Assembly: GCA_022826945.1 (NCBI GenBank)
Contig: JAJDTY010000054.1
Coordinates: 1-54,836 of the forward strand
DNA: 54,836 bases
DNA from: Candidatus Binatia bacterium
Lineage (GTDB): Bacteria; Desulfobacterota; Binatia; Bin18
Direction: 5' to 3'
The notes beneath the pieces were generated by a model that saw only the letters and a list, made by a program, of their open reading frames with translations, did not search any database and was not told where the DNA came from. The position numbers and the translations under genes are program-made. Positions 32,614 through 41,430 of this stretch are shown in pieces; position 1 is the stretch's first letter; each line of letters begins with the position of its first letter.

Positions 32614-33756
32614 CTACCCCTCAAGCTGTCCATTCAATCTGGCGATGGCTTCGACATAGCCCTCCACCATTTCCCGCACGACATCGCGGGTGGCCCGCAC
32701 GTTGTTTTGCGTGCCAATACCCTGTCCGGCGGGATAGGAGTACAACTGATAGGCGCCGGACTCCGGGGTGACGCCCGGAGCCTTCATTGCGTGGTCGATG
32801 CGGCGCAGGGAGGGATAATTCAAAACGCTTTGAAGCGGAGTTTTAAGCGGCTCCGGGGTGTCGGGTCGATCCCAGGCCTCGGTCCATGCCGAGCGTAAAA
32901 ACCGGGCGTGTTTGCCCGTCATGGATCGGGTCCGTACCGTGTCATCCGTCCCCGCGGCCAGCACCTTTTGCTTGGCCATCCGGTCCAGTTCGGACTCGGC
33001 CGTCGTCAGCCAGACGGAACCGCACCACACACCCTGGGCGCCAAGCGCCAGGGCAGCGGCCATCTGCCGCCCGCTGCCTATGCCGCCGGCGCCGAGTACC
33101 GGGGTGGGGGCAACGGCATCGACAATTTCCGGGATCAGCACCATGCCGCCAATCTCTCCGGTATGTCCTCCGGCTTCGTAGGACTGGGCGATAATCACGT
33201 CCACACCCGCGGCTTTGTGGCGCCCGGCGTGCTTTTTCTTGCCGGCCAGGGCCCCGACGTAAAGACCCCGCGCATGAGCCGCCTCAGTCACCCAATCCGG
33301 CGGTGTGCCGAGCGCACTGACCAGAAACCGCGCCTTGTGATCAAAAGCAATATCCACGATACCCTTGGCCTGTTTCTGGGAATAGCGTAAGCCGCGTTCC
33401 TTTTTCGAGGCGGTCAGATGGTCCGGCAACTCGGGCACCCCGGCGTCTTCCAGGAGTTTCTCGACGAACCGCCGGTGCTCGTCCGGGATGTGCTCCTGGA
33501 GCGCCTTTTGATCCATCCCGCCGGTTGCAGCGCCCACATAGTTTGAGGGCATCATCAGGTCCACGCCGTACGGGATGTCGCCGAGTTGTTCGTCTATCCA
33601 TTGCAGATCGATCTCCAGGCGTTCGTCCGTGTGAATTGCGGCCCCGAGCACGCCGATTCCGCCGGCCTTGCTGACGGCAACAACAACGTCGCGGCAGTGC
33701 GTAAAAGCGAAGATGGGGTATTCAATTCCGAACATTTCTGCAACTTGGGTTGGCAT
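32614..33756 (-). CDS. nitronate monooxygenase / 2-nitropropane dioxygenase-like flavoprotein
   Basis: From ATG 33756 (GAGGAG seven bases upstream) the product is 380 residues; an in-frame start at 33795 lacks support. The TIM-barrel shows YPIFAFTHCRDVVVAVSKAGGIGVLG, AGGHTGEIGGMVLIPEIVDA (the conserved catalytic histidine region) and GAGGIGSGRQMAAALALGAQGVWCG, which binds FMN. Such enzymes oxidise nitroalkane nitronates or act as FMN-dependent oxidases/isomerases. It converges on the LLM gene and diverges from the 3-hydroxyacyl-CoA dehydrogenase gene. It may detoxify nitro compounds or propionate-3-nitronate; this is not established here. Confidence 0.88.
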   Translation of the reverse strand: MPTQVAEMFGIEYPIFAFTHCRDVVVAVSKAGGIGVLGAAIHTDERLEIDLQWIDEQLGDIPYGVDLMMPSNYVGAATGGMDQKALQEHIPDEHRRFVEKLLEDAGVPELPDHLTASKKERGLRYSQKQAKGIVDIAFDHKARFLVSALGTPPDWVTEAAHARGLYVGALAGKKKHAGRHKAAGVDVIIAQSYEAGGHTGEIGGMVLIPEIVDAVAPTPVLGAGGIGSGRQMAAALALGAQGVWCGSVWLTTAESELDRMAKQKVLAAGTDDTVRTRSMTGKHARFLRSAWTEAWDRPDTPEPLKTPLQSVLNYPSLRRIDHAMKAPGVTPESGAYQLYSYPAGQGIGTQNNVRATRDVVREMVEGYVEAIARLNGQLEG

Positions 33757-33862
33757 GCTGTGCTCCTCAATCTTTTTTCGCCCGTATACAACCACGCTTG
33801 AGACAAAGAGGCTACAACCTCGGGACTAGGAGGAGAGCGAAGAGTGCGCTAATCACTCACTC

Positions 33863-34849
33863 ATGAGCAATCACATGAGCGATCAGGCGATCAAACGCAT
33901 TAGCGTCGTTGGTGCAGGCTTAATGGGCCATGGTATTGCACAGGAGTTTGCCTTGGCCGGCTATCGCGTGACCATGCATGCGCGCACCCAAGCGAGTCTG
34001 ACCCGAGCGGAGGAAAACATCCAGGCCAATCTTGCCCGCTTGATCGCACTCGGCGCGCTGACTGAGGACCGAGCCAGGCCGGTCCTGTCCCATATTCGGG
34101 CCGAGCTTGATCTGAAAGGAGCGGTCGAGGAGGCCGACCTTGTGATTGAGTCGGTATTTGAAGAGGTAGCACTGAAGCAACGCATCTTTGAGCAGCTTGA
34201 CCGCCTTTGTCCTCCGCATACCATCCTGGCGAGCAATACCTCGACGCTCATGCCCAGCCAGTTCATGCACACCGTGCAGCGCGTCGACAAGGTCTTAGTC
34301 GCCCACTATGCCAACCCCCCCTATCTTATTCCCATTGTTGAAATTGTGCGTGGGCCGGCCACGTCAGATGCGACACTCGACACCCTGTCCGGATTACTCA
34401 CGCACGTGGGCAAACGACCCGTCGTCGTGCAAAAAGAGGTGCCTGGCTTTATTCTCAATCGTTTGCAGGGTGCGCTGCTGCGTGAAGCCCTTGACATGGT
34501 GCACAACGGTATTGCCAGCCCGCAGGATATTGATACGGCCATGAAGAATAGTATTGGCCGACGCTGGGCGGTCGCCGGGATTTTTGAAGTTTTTGAACTG
34601 GCCGGCTGGGACTTGATCTCCGCCGCCATGCAAGGGCTGTATCCACATCTCACAACGTCGCAGAAGATCCCGCCGGTCCTCTCCGCAAAAGTTGCCCAGG
34701 ACGAGCTTGGGGTCAAAACAGGCAAAGGGTTCTATGATTGGACACCGGAGTCGGCCGACGCCCTCCGCCAACGGATCGCGCACGCCTTGGTTGAAACGGA
34801 GAAGTGGACACAGCAGGCGGGGCAGCAGGACCAGGCGAAACCGCATTGA
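33863..34849 (+). CDS. 3-hydroxyacyl-CoA dehydrogenase family protein
   Basis: The 328-residue protein has an N-terminal NAD-binding fold (VVGAGLMGHGIAQEFALAGY, residues 16-35). FEEVALKQRIFEQLDRLCPP, SNTSTLMPSQ and HYANPPYLIPIVEIVRGPAT follow; in the latter the usual F-N-P-x-H histidine region reads Y-A-N-P-P-Y, a change in the substrate-binding site. A C-terminal helical dimerisation domain (PGFILNRLQGALLREALDMV) ends with GVKTGKGFYDW. The AGGAGGAG site is about 25 bases upstream of the ATG. It oxidises 3-hydroxyacyl-CoA or related hydroxy acids. Followed by the molybdenum hydroxylase genes after 59 bases. Confidence 0.85.
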   Translation: MSNHMSDQAIKRISVVGAGLMGHGIAQEFALAGYRVTMHARTQASLTRAEENIQANLARLIALGALTEDRARPVLSHIRAELDLKGAVEEADLVIESVFEEVALKQRIFEQLDRLCPPHTILASNTSTLMPSQFMHTVQRVDKVLVAHYANPPYLIPIVEIVRGPATSDATLDTLSGLLTHVGKRPVVVQKEVPGFILNRLQGALLREALDMVHNGIASPQDIDTAMKNSIGRRWAVAGIFEVFELAGWDLISAAMQGLYPHLTTSQKIPPVLSAKVAQDELGVKTGKGFYDWTPESADALRQRIAHALVETEKWTQQAGQQDQAKPH

Positions 34850-34908
34850 CACTGAAAACCTCATGGCGCTAGGCTCCAGCTCTATACAGAAGAAAAGGAT
34901 TCTTCAGC

Positions 34909-37302
34909 ATGGCGTATATCGGCAGTGCGGTCAGCGGCATCCTGGATGCCAAACTCGTGGCCGGCAAGGGACAATACACCGCAGACGTGAGTCTGCCGGA
35001 CATGGGCTATATGGCCGTTGTCCGCAGTCCCTATGCCCACGCCCGGATTCTCAGCATCGACACGAGCGCGGCGCAGCAGCACCCTGGCGTACGCATCGTT
35101 GCCACCGGGGCGGATATCAAGCAGTGGAGCAGGCCCATTCCCCATACGCTGAACCCCAGCGCCTTTGGGGGAAAAACGACCGACATCTACTGTCTGGCGA
35201 TTGACCGGGTGCATTATGTCGGCACACCGGTGGCCGCGGTGGTGGCCGACACCAGACACGCCGCGACCGAGGCGGCCAATCTTATCGAAGTCGAATACGC
35301 GGACCTGCCGGTGGTGATCGATGCCGAACGGGCATTGGAGCCGGATTCCCCCCTGCTCTATCCCGAATGGGAAACCAATGAACTGATGCACGTTCGCTTT
35401 CAGGGCGGTGATGTTGAGCGGGCCTTTGCCGACGCCGATCACATCCTGGACGATACCCTCCACCTGCACCGCCATACGGCCACGCCGCTGGAGCCACGAG
35501 CGGCCCTGGCGCATTATGACGACCGCGCTGAACGCCTGACCCTGTGGGTCTCCACCCAAGCGCCCCATCCCCTGCGCACGACCCTGGCCAACACCTTGGA
35601 GACGGATGAGAACGACATCCAGGTGATTCAGCCCCAGGTGGGTGGCGCGTTTGGGGTCAAGATCCCGACCTATCAGGAAGACCCGCTGGCCTGCCTGCTG
35701 TCGAAGCGGACCGGTAAGCCAGTCAAATGGATCGAAGAACGTACCGAACATTTGATGGCCGGCGGTCATGCCCGCGAGCAAACCCTCAAGTTCTCGGTCG
35801 CCTGTAAGGCGGACGGAACCGTGGTCGGCCTCAAAGTACGCATCATCGGCGATGTTGGAGCCCTGGCTGCGGTGGCCGGTTGGGGCATGTCTTATGTGGC
35901 CTCCTTTGTGGTGCCCGGTCCGTACAAAATCCCGAACTGTGAGGTAGACCTGTCCATCGTGGTCACCAACAAGGGCCCCTGGAATGCGTATCGCGGGTTT
36001 GGCAAGGAGGCGGCCTCGTTTCTCATGGACCGCGTCATGGACCGGGTTGCCGATACGGTCCAGATGGACCGCGCCGCAGTACGGCTCAAGAACTTTGTGC
36101 CTAAAGACGAGTTTCCTTATGTCCAAATCTCGGGGGCGACCCTGGACAGCGGTGATTATGCCAAGGCGTTGCAAGATGTCATGGACAAGGCCGGCTACCA
36201 CGGCTTTGCCGAGGAACAACAGCGCCTCCGCGCCCAAGGCCGGTATATTGGCATGGGCGTGGGCTTTGAACTCACACCCGAAGGCGGCTGCATCCCCGAC
36301 TCTTTTATCGGCGGCTATGAAGGCGCTACCGTCCGCGTCAGCCCGAGTGGACAAGTCACCGTCCTGACCGGCGTCACCTCGCCCGGCTCGGGCAATGAAA
36401 CCGGTATTGCCCAGATTGTAGCAGATGCCCTCGGCGTCCCGCTCAGCACCGTCAGGGTCGTGCAGGGCGATACCCAGGCATGTCCCTATGGGTTGGGCAA
36501 CTGGAGTTCGCGCAGCCTGTTCATGGGAGGCTCAGCCTCGCTGTACGCAGCCCGGGAAGTGCACCATAAGGTGCTACGGGTCGCGGCCAGCATGTTGGAA
36601 ACGGCACCAGAAGATCTGGACTGCGAACAGGGCCGCATTCGCGTCAAGGGGCAGACTGACCAAGAGGTGGCGTTCAACGACGTTGCCGCGTACGTCCACA
36701 AGCGCGCTTTCGACCATCACGCTTTTGATATGGAGCCGGGTCTGGAGTCCACGCGCTACTTTCGCATGGGCAATATCCATCACGTGCCGGACGACAAAGG
36801 CCGGATCAACACCTATCCCTCCTATCCCTATGCGGCCTGTGTGGCCGTGGTGGAGGTGGACATTGAGACCGGCGTCGTTACCCTCCTGCGCTATGTGACC
36901 GTCCACGACTGCGGCACCGTCATTAACCCGTTACTGGTCGAAGGGCAGTTTCAGGGTGCAGTCGCGCAGGGGCTCGGGGGGCTGATCTATGAACAACTCA
37001 GCTATGATGACAACGGCCAACTCCAGACCGGGACATTCATGGACTATACCCTGCCCACCGCCGTGGAAGTGCCGAGCGTTGAGATTCACCACCAGGAAGT
37101 CCCCAGCCCGTTTACGCCCCTCGGCACCAAGGGCGCCGGCGAGTCCGGCGTGTCCAGCCCATTCGGCACCATCGTCAGCGCGGTCGAAAACGCCCTTATG
37201 CCCTTTGGGGTAAAGATTCACGACACCCCACTGACTCCTCAACGGGTGTGGCGCATGATTCAGGCGGCCAAGAATGGCAATAACGGAGGGGCGGACACAT
37301 GA
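34909..37302 (+). CDS. xanthine dehydrogenase-family molybdenum hydroxylase, large (Mo) subunit
   Basis: The 797-residue protein has the aldehyde oxidase/CoxL family layout: an N-terminal ferredoxin-like subdomain (GKGQYTADVSLPDMGYM), GGAFGVKIPTYQEDPLACLL, and a molybdopterin segment NAYRGFGKEAASF. The C-terminal GAGESGVSSPFG contains the glutamate that activates water in this family. The segment AYRGFG differs from the AYRCSFR of true CO dehydrogenases, so this should be a hydroxylase for aromatic, N-heterocyclic or aldehyde substrates. It overlaps the FAD-subunit gene by four bases. The gene order L-M-S is one of several known. The substrate is unknown. Confidence 0.9.
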   Translation: MAYIGSAVSGILDAKLVAGKGQYTADVSLPDMGYMAVVRSPYAHARILSIDTSAAQQHPGVRIVATGADIKQWSRPIPHTLNPSAFGGKTTDIYCLAIDRVHYVGTPVAAVVADTRHAATEAANLIEVEYADLPVVIDAERALEPDSPLLYPEWETNELMHVRFQGGDVERAFADADHILDDTLHLHRHTATPLEPRAALAHYDDRAERLTLWVSTQAPHPLRTTLANTLETDENDIQVIQPQVGGAFGVKIPTYQEDPLACLLSKRTGKPVKWIEERTEHLMAGGHAREQTLKFSVACKADGTVVGLKVRIIGDVGALAAVAGWGMSYVASFVVPGPYKIPNCEVDLSIVVTNKGPWNAYRGFGKEAASFLMDRVMDRVADTVQMDRAAVRLKNFVPKDEFPYVQISGATLDSGDYAKALQDVMDKAGYHGFAEEQQRLRAQGRYIGMGVGFELTPEGGCIPDSFIGGYEGATVRVSPSGQVTVLTGVTSPGSGNETGIAQIVADALGVPLSTVRVVQGDTQACPYGLGNWSSRSLFMGGSASLYAAREVHHKVLRVAASMLETAPEDLDCEQGRIRVKGQTDQEVAFNDVAAYVHKRAFDHHAFDMEPGLESTRYFRMGNIHHVPDDKGRINTYPSYPYAACVAVVEVDIETGVVTLLRYVTVHDCGTVINPLLVEGQFQGAVAQGLGGLIYEQLSYDDNGQLQTGTFMDYTLPTAVEVPSVEIHHQEVPSPFTPLGTKGAGESGVSSPFGTIVSAVENALMPFGVKIHDTPLTPQRVWRMIQAAKNGNNGGADT

Positions 37303-38177
37303 TACGCGCGCCCTTTCAGCTCCATAGGCCGCACTCAATCGACGAAGCCGTCCGTCTCCTCTCCCAGTGCGTCCAAGACGGCGAAGACGCCAAGCTGCTG
37401 GCCGGGGGGCAGTCGCTGCTGCCCAGCATGAACCTCGGCCTAGTCGCGCCGACCCATATCGTCAGCCTCAACCACGTTACCGGCCTCGACGCCATTCGCC
37501 GAGACGGCGATATGCTTGCCATCGGCGCTGGCACGACCCACCGCGCCTTGGCCGAGTCTGAGGTCGTCCAAGCCCACTGTCCGATCCTCAGCGAGACCGC
37601 GGCCTGTATTGGCGATGTCCAGGTCCGTAACCGCGGGACGCTGGGCGGCTCGATTGGCCATTTTGATCCCGCGGCCGACTATCCACCCGTCCTCGTTCTG
37701 CTTGACGCAGCCGTTCAGATTGTCGGCCCAGGTGGTGAGCGAACCGTTGCCGCCCAAGACGTCTTTGTTGATTATATGACCACCAGTCTGACCGTAGATG
37801 AGGTTCTGACTGAAATCCGTGTTCCTGTTTTGTCCCCGGACTCTGGTACGGCCTACGCGAAGTTTACCCGGGTGGAGGGCGGTTTTGCTATTGTCGGCGT
37901 GGGCGCGTACCTTCGGCTCAACCCGGATAGGACTTGTCGGTCCATCCGGGTCGGCATCTGTGGCGCAGCCCCCGTCCCGGTCCGTTTAACCGCTATCGAG
38001 AACACGCTGACGGACAGGGCCGTGGATGACACTTTCATTGAGGCAGTTGCGACCGCCGCGTATGAGACGGCTCATGACCCGGTCGCAGAGTTGCACGCCG
38101 ATGCGGACTATAAACGAGAGATGGTCCGGGTGTTTACCCGCCGGGCGGTGAAGACGGCGTTGGAACGGGCGGCGTAA
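37299..38177 (+). CDS. molybdenum hydroxylase FAD-binding subunit
   Basis: The 292-residue CoxM-type protein has AGGQSLLPSMNLGLV (FAD pyrophosphate binding) and RNRGTLGGSIGHFDPAADYP, the second FAD motif. A C-terminal CO_deh_flav_C domain (TAYAKFTRVEGGFAIVGVGA) follows. Its ATG overlaps the large-subunit stop (ATGA), implying coupled translation in the trimer's 1:1:1 ratio. It receives electrons from the iron-sulfur subunit. Confidence 0.92.
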   Translation: MIRAPFQLHRPHSIDEAVRLLSQCVQDGEDAKLLAGGQSLLPSMNLGLVAPTHIVSLNHVTGLDAIRRDGDMLAIGAGTTHRALAESEVVQAHCPILSETAACIGDVQVRNRGTLGGSIGHFDPAADYPPVLVLLDAAVQIVGPGGERTVAAQDVFVDYMTTSLTVDEVLTEIRVPVLSPDSGTAYAKFTRVEGGFAIVGVGAYLRLNPDRTCRSIRVGICGAAPVPVRLTAIENTLTDRAVDDTFIEAVATAAYETAHDPVAELHADADYKREMVRVFTRRAVKTALERAA

Positions 38178-38196
38178 GAAACGGTATGGGAGGGCC

Positions 38197-38679
38197 ATGC
38201 ACACCACCATTCAACTGACAGTGAACAATGCGCCGTGCGAAGCCACGGTCGATACGCGGACGCTCCTGGTTGATTTTTTGCGCGACCAGCTCGACCTCAC
38301 CGGCACTCACCTCGGCTGTGCCACCGGCAATTGCGGCGCGTGTACCGTTGTGCTGGACGGTCTGACGGTCAAGGCGTGTACCGTTCTAGCGGCCGATGTC
38401 GCAGGCTCCGCAGTCACCACCATTGAGGGCTGGACACAAGATGCCCAGCAATCGAGCGACCTGCATCCGATCCAGGACGCCTTTGTCAAACACCACGCTT
38501 TACAGTGCGGCTTTTGCACCCCCGGCATGGTGTTGTCGGTTCAGCAACTGCTGAAAGAAAAGCCGAACCCGACCGAGGCGGAGATTCGGCACGGCATAGC
38601 CGGCAATCTATGCCGCTGCACCGGCTATGCCAGCATTGTCAAGGCGGTTCAGGAAATCGCGCGCATGAGCAGCGAGTAG
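38197..38679 (+). CDS. molybdenum hydroxylase [2Fe-2S] subunit
   Basis: The 160-residue CoxS-type protein has eight expected cysteines: C41, C46, C49 and C61 form the plant-ferredoxin-like cluster (GCATGNCGAC). C104, C107, C139 and C141 form the second cluster (CGFC, CRC). It relays electrons from the molybdenum centre to FAD. A GGGAGGG site lies just before the ATG, 19 bases after the FAD-subunit stop. No maturation factor (CoxD/XdhC/MocA) is in the window. Confidence 0.92.
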   Translation: MHTTIQLTVNNAPCEATVDTRTLLVDFLRDQLDLTGTHLGCATGNCGACTVVLDGLTVKACTVLAADVAGSAVTTIEGWTQDAQQSSDLHPIQDAFVKHHALQCGFCTPGMVLSVQQLLKEKPNPTEAEIRHGIAGNLCRCTGYASIVKAVQEIARMSSE

Positions 38680-38697
38680 CGCCAGTGTGATTGTTCT

Positions 38698-39552
38698 TCA
38701 CTCCGCCGGCTTCTTGAACTTGAGCGTCATGCGGTCGCTCTCTCCAATCGCCAGATACTTTTCTCTGTCCTCGTCTCCGAGACTGAGAGCAGGCGGCAGG
38801 GTCCACACGCCTTTAGGATGATCGCGTGTGTCTTTCGGATTGGCGTTTATCTCAGTCTGGTCCACGAGCTTGAAGCCCGCCTTTTCTGCCATTCGAACGG
38901 TCGCCGCCTCGGTGACATAACCCGAAGACGCCTTGGGATCCTGTTCCGTGTTGGGATCGGCCCGGTGCTCCACCAGACCGAGAATCCCGCCCGGCTTGAG
39001 CGCCGCATACATGGCGGCAAAAACCCCGTCAGCCGTCCCGGCGCTCATCCAGTTGTGGACGTTGCGAAAGGTCAGCACCATATCCGCCGAGCCTGCGGGC
39101 GCGATATCGACCTTGTTGGGCGGGGCGAGTTCGGTCACCGTTGGCGTGCCATACACCTCGGGCTTGGCGGCCAGCTTTTCGTCCAGGAGGGCGTTCAGCC
39201 GCTTCATGTACGCAACCTCGGATTCCCTATCGAACCCGGCCAGGTATAAGCTTCCCTGGTCTTTCAGATAGGGAGCCAGGATTTCGGTGTACCAGCCTCT
39301 TGACGGTGAGATTTCAACCACCGTCATATCCGGCTTGAGGCCCATCCAGGTCAGGGTTTGTGCGGGACGGCGGTATTGGTCGCGCGCCTTATGCTCGGCC
39401 GAGCGATGGTCCCCGTCAATGGCGGCTTGGAGGGCAGGATCGACGCCTTCTGCCGCAGCGTGATGATCGGCCCGTACCGGGCCGGTGAAGAGCAGGCCAA
39501 TACCCAGAGCGAGGCAGTAGTGGAAAAACCGAGACGTGAATATTTTGTGCAT
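38698..39552 (-). CDS. exported class I methyltransferase-like protein
   Basis: From ATG 39552 (GAAGGAG upstream) the product is 284 residues with a signal peptide (MHKIFTSRFF plus hydrophobic stretch, cut near VRA-DH). The mature part is a SAM-methyltransferase-like fold: MTVVEISPSRGWYTEILAPYL replaces the usual G-x-G-x-G by S-P-S-R-G. ADMVLTFRNVHNWM and PGGILGLVEHRA follow. Such exported methyltransferase-like proteins (COG4798) occur in many proteobacteria. Since no SAM is expected in the periplasm and the cofactor motif is altered, the activity is uncertain. The gene converges on the Mo-hydroxylase operon. Confidence 0.8.
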   Translation of the reverse strand: MHKIFTSRFFHYCLALGIGLLFTGPVRADHHAAAEGVDPALQAAIDGDHRSAEHKARDQYRRPAQTLTWMGLKPDMTVVEISPSRGWYTEILAPYLKDQGSLYLAGFDRESEVAYMKRLNALLDEKLAAKPEVYGTPTVTELAPPNKVDIAPAGSADMVLTFRNVHNWMSAGTADGVFAAMYAALKPGGILGLVEHRADPNTEQDPKASSGYVTEAATVRMAEKAGFKLVDQTEINANPKDTRDHPKGVWTLPPALSLGDEDREKYLAIGESDRMTLKFKKPAE

Positions 39553-39771
39553 GAATCCTTCTCCTTCTTCCGTCGTGAATTCTTCGTCCGCCTGCAAGCC
39601 TTACCTGTTCCAGATATTTCTGCAATCCCCCAGGTAAGGGTAATCCACGAAGATGCGGAAAACCTCTACTCCCAGGACGTGGTATGCGAAAAGGAACCCA
39701 CCCCGGTCCGGCGCTCCCCATGTCTGGCGAGCACCGGTTCCTGGGCGGGTGCATCACATGAGACTGATGGA

Positions 39772-41241
39772 CTATTTTGCCGCCAGAGAGGCGTAGTGGT
39801 TCACGCCGTTGTTCCGCCGGAGCAGGAGCAGCAGCGGCTTGTCGTCCGCCACTGTAGCGATTGCCTTTTTGAGTTCGTCCACCGTTTTGACCGGTGTCCG
39901 GTTGACCTCAAGGATCACGTCTCCCTCACGGACTCCGGCGTCAGCGGCCGGGCTGTCGGGCCGCACGCCAGCCACGATGACCCCCTCACCCGTTTTGAGA
40001 CGCATTCGGTCTCGCTCTTCCGGCGTGAGATCACGCAGCGCCATCCCCCACTTGCCTCTTTTGGCGGCCGCGGGTCCGCTGGCGACTTCGGGTTCGTCAA
40101 GTTTGGCGATTTCGACCGTCAGCGTCCTGGTCTTTCCATCACGCACCACGTCAATAGGAACTTTCGTTCCGGCTTTCGTGTTGGCGACCAGCAGGGGCAG
40201 GTCGGCATTCTCTTTCACCGTGTGGCCGTCGTAGCCGACAATAACATCGCCACGTTCCAGGCCGCCTTTATCGGCCGGGCTGTCGGTGGTGACATCGGCC
40301 ACCAGGGCTCCACTTGGCTCGTCAAGACCGAGTGATTCCGCCAACTCTGTGGTCATCTTCTGGATGGTGACTCCCAGCCAGCCACGCGTCACGTGGCCTT
40401 TGGTCTCCAGGTCGGGTACGAGTTGCTTGGCTAGGTTGATCGGGATGGCAAAACCAATTCCGATATTCCCACCGCCATTGCCGAAGATCGCGGTGTTGAT
40501 GCCAACGACTTCGCCCTTTTCGTTAAACAGCGGCCCCCCCGAGTTGCCGGGGTTGATGGAGGCGTCGGTCTGAATGAAATCATCGTACGGACCGGCCCCG
40601 ATGGTTCGACTTTTGGCGCTGACGATGCCGGCGGTGACGGTATTACTCAGCCCAAACGGGTTGCCAATGGCCATGACCCAGTCACCGACGCGCACGTCTT
40701 CGGAATCGCCCAGAGTGGCGACCGGCAAATCCTGCTCGGATTCAACCTTGAGCACGGCCAGGTCGGTTTTGGGATCGCGGCCGAGGACCGTCGCCTGATA
40801 TTCACGCTCGTCCGGGAGATTGACCATAATCTCGCTTGCGCCCTCGACCACATGATTATTGGTGATGATCAACCCGTCTTTGCGGATAATAAACCCGGAA
40901 CCGGAACTACGACGCGGGATACCCTGGTGAGGACGCGGGCCGCCAAATCCGGGCGGGAACGGGAATTGGGGACCGAACGGATTGCGTGGGCCACCGAAAC
41001 GAGGGCTACGCTCAGCCATCCTTTCTACGCCAACAACGCGAACATGGACCACAGCCGACGAGACATGATCGGCCAGGTCGGCAAAGGAGGGTAATCCGGA
41101 CGGCGTTGCGCTGAGCCGGGGAGCGGCCGTTTCCGGTGCCGCCTGGACCACATCCATTTGGGTCATCCGACCCAGGGTAAAGCCCCCGAAGGCCAGGGAA
41201 ACCGCCAGTGTTCCGATCACCACTTTTTTCTTCATCTGCAT
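39772..41241 (-). CDS. Deg/HtrA family periplasmic serine protease with two PDZ domains
   Basis: The 489-residue protein has a signal/anchor at residues 5-25. The trypsin-like domain has catalytic His130 (TNNHV), Asp160 (KTDLAV) and Ser234 (GNSGGPLF). A Pro/Gly-rich LA-loop stretch lies in between (FGPQFPFPPGFGGPRPHQG). The first PDZ domain spans about residues 280-370 and the second about 400-480. This is the standard DegP/DegQ length and layout. It degrades or refolds misfolded envelope proteins. The ATG at 41241 follows GAGGAGG; a GTG one codon earlier is possible. Divergent to the alpha/beta hydrolase gene; no sigma-E-type promoter was convincing. Confidence 0.93.
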   Translation of the reverse strand: MQMKKKVVIGTLAVSLAFGGFTLGRMTQMDVVQAAPETAAPRLSATPSGLPSFADLADHVSSAVVHVRVVGVERMAERSPRFGGPRNPFGPQFPFPPGFGGPRPHQGIPRRSSGSGFIIRKDGLIITNNHVVEGASEIMVNLPDEREYQATVLGRDPKTDLAVLKVESEQDLPVATLGDSEDVRVGDWVMAIGNPFGLSNTVTAGIVSAKSRTIGAGPYDDFIQTDASINPGNSGGPLFNEKGEVVGINTAIFGNGGGNIGIGFAIPINLAKQLVPDLETKGHVTRGWLGVTIQKMTTELAESLGLDEPSGALVADVTTDSPADKGGLERGDVIVGYDGHTVKENADLPLLVANTKAGTKVPIDVVRDGKTRTLTVEIAKLDEPEVASGPAAAKRGKWGMALRDLTPEERDRMRLKTGEGVIVAGVRPDSPAADAGVREGDVILEVNRTPVKTVDELKKAIATVADDKPLLLLLRRNNGVNHYASLAAK

Positions 41242-41275
41242 CACACTCCTCCTCTCATGAATATTACCGTGTTCT

Positions 41276-41305
41276 TTGACGTTCAGTATGGCAACTGCAT
41301 ATGAG
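41276..41305 (+). promoter_or_regulatory. possible sigma70 promoter for the alpha/beta hydrolase gene
   Basis: TTGACG (41276-41281) is followed after 18 bases by TATGAG (41300-41305). It lies about 125 bases before the ATG at 41431 in the gap between divergent genes. The -35 is strong, the -10 mediocre. Confidence 0.35.
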
Positions 41306-41430
41306 AGAAAGATGAGACCAAGATTAGAGATTTCTCATTTTCGGGGAAAGGCCGCTCTGGTCAGGCTACGCGGAGCGGTGTTATACGGGAGACTAGGTAG
41401 GCACACCACGCAACCAAGGGGAAGAAGACT

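Noticed and set aside
34882..36354. 490-residue reading frame antisense to the molybdenum hydroxylase large subunit
   Set aside because: It covers a well-conserved gene on the other strand, has no recognisable domain, and is the kind of long shadow frame common in GC-rich codon usage.
34909..37302. Aerobic carbon monoxide dehydrogenase large subunit
   Set aside because: The CO-dehydrogenase active-site loop AYRCSFR is absent; the sequence has AYRGFG, typical of other molybdenum hydroxylases.
39358..40335. 325-residue plus-strand frame across the exported methyltransferase and Deg protease genes
   Set aside because: It overlaps two strongly supported minus-strand genes and the gap between them, and resembles no protein family.
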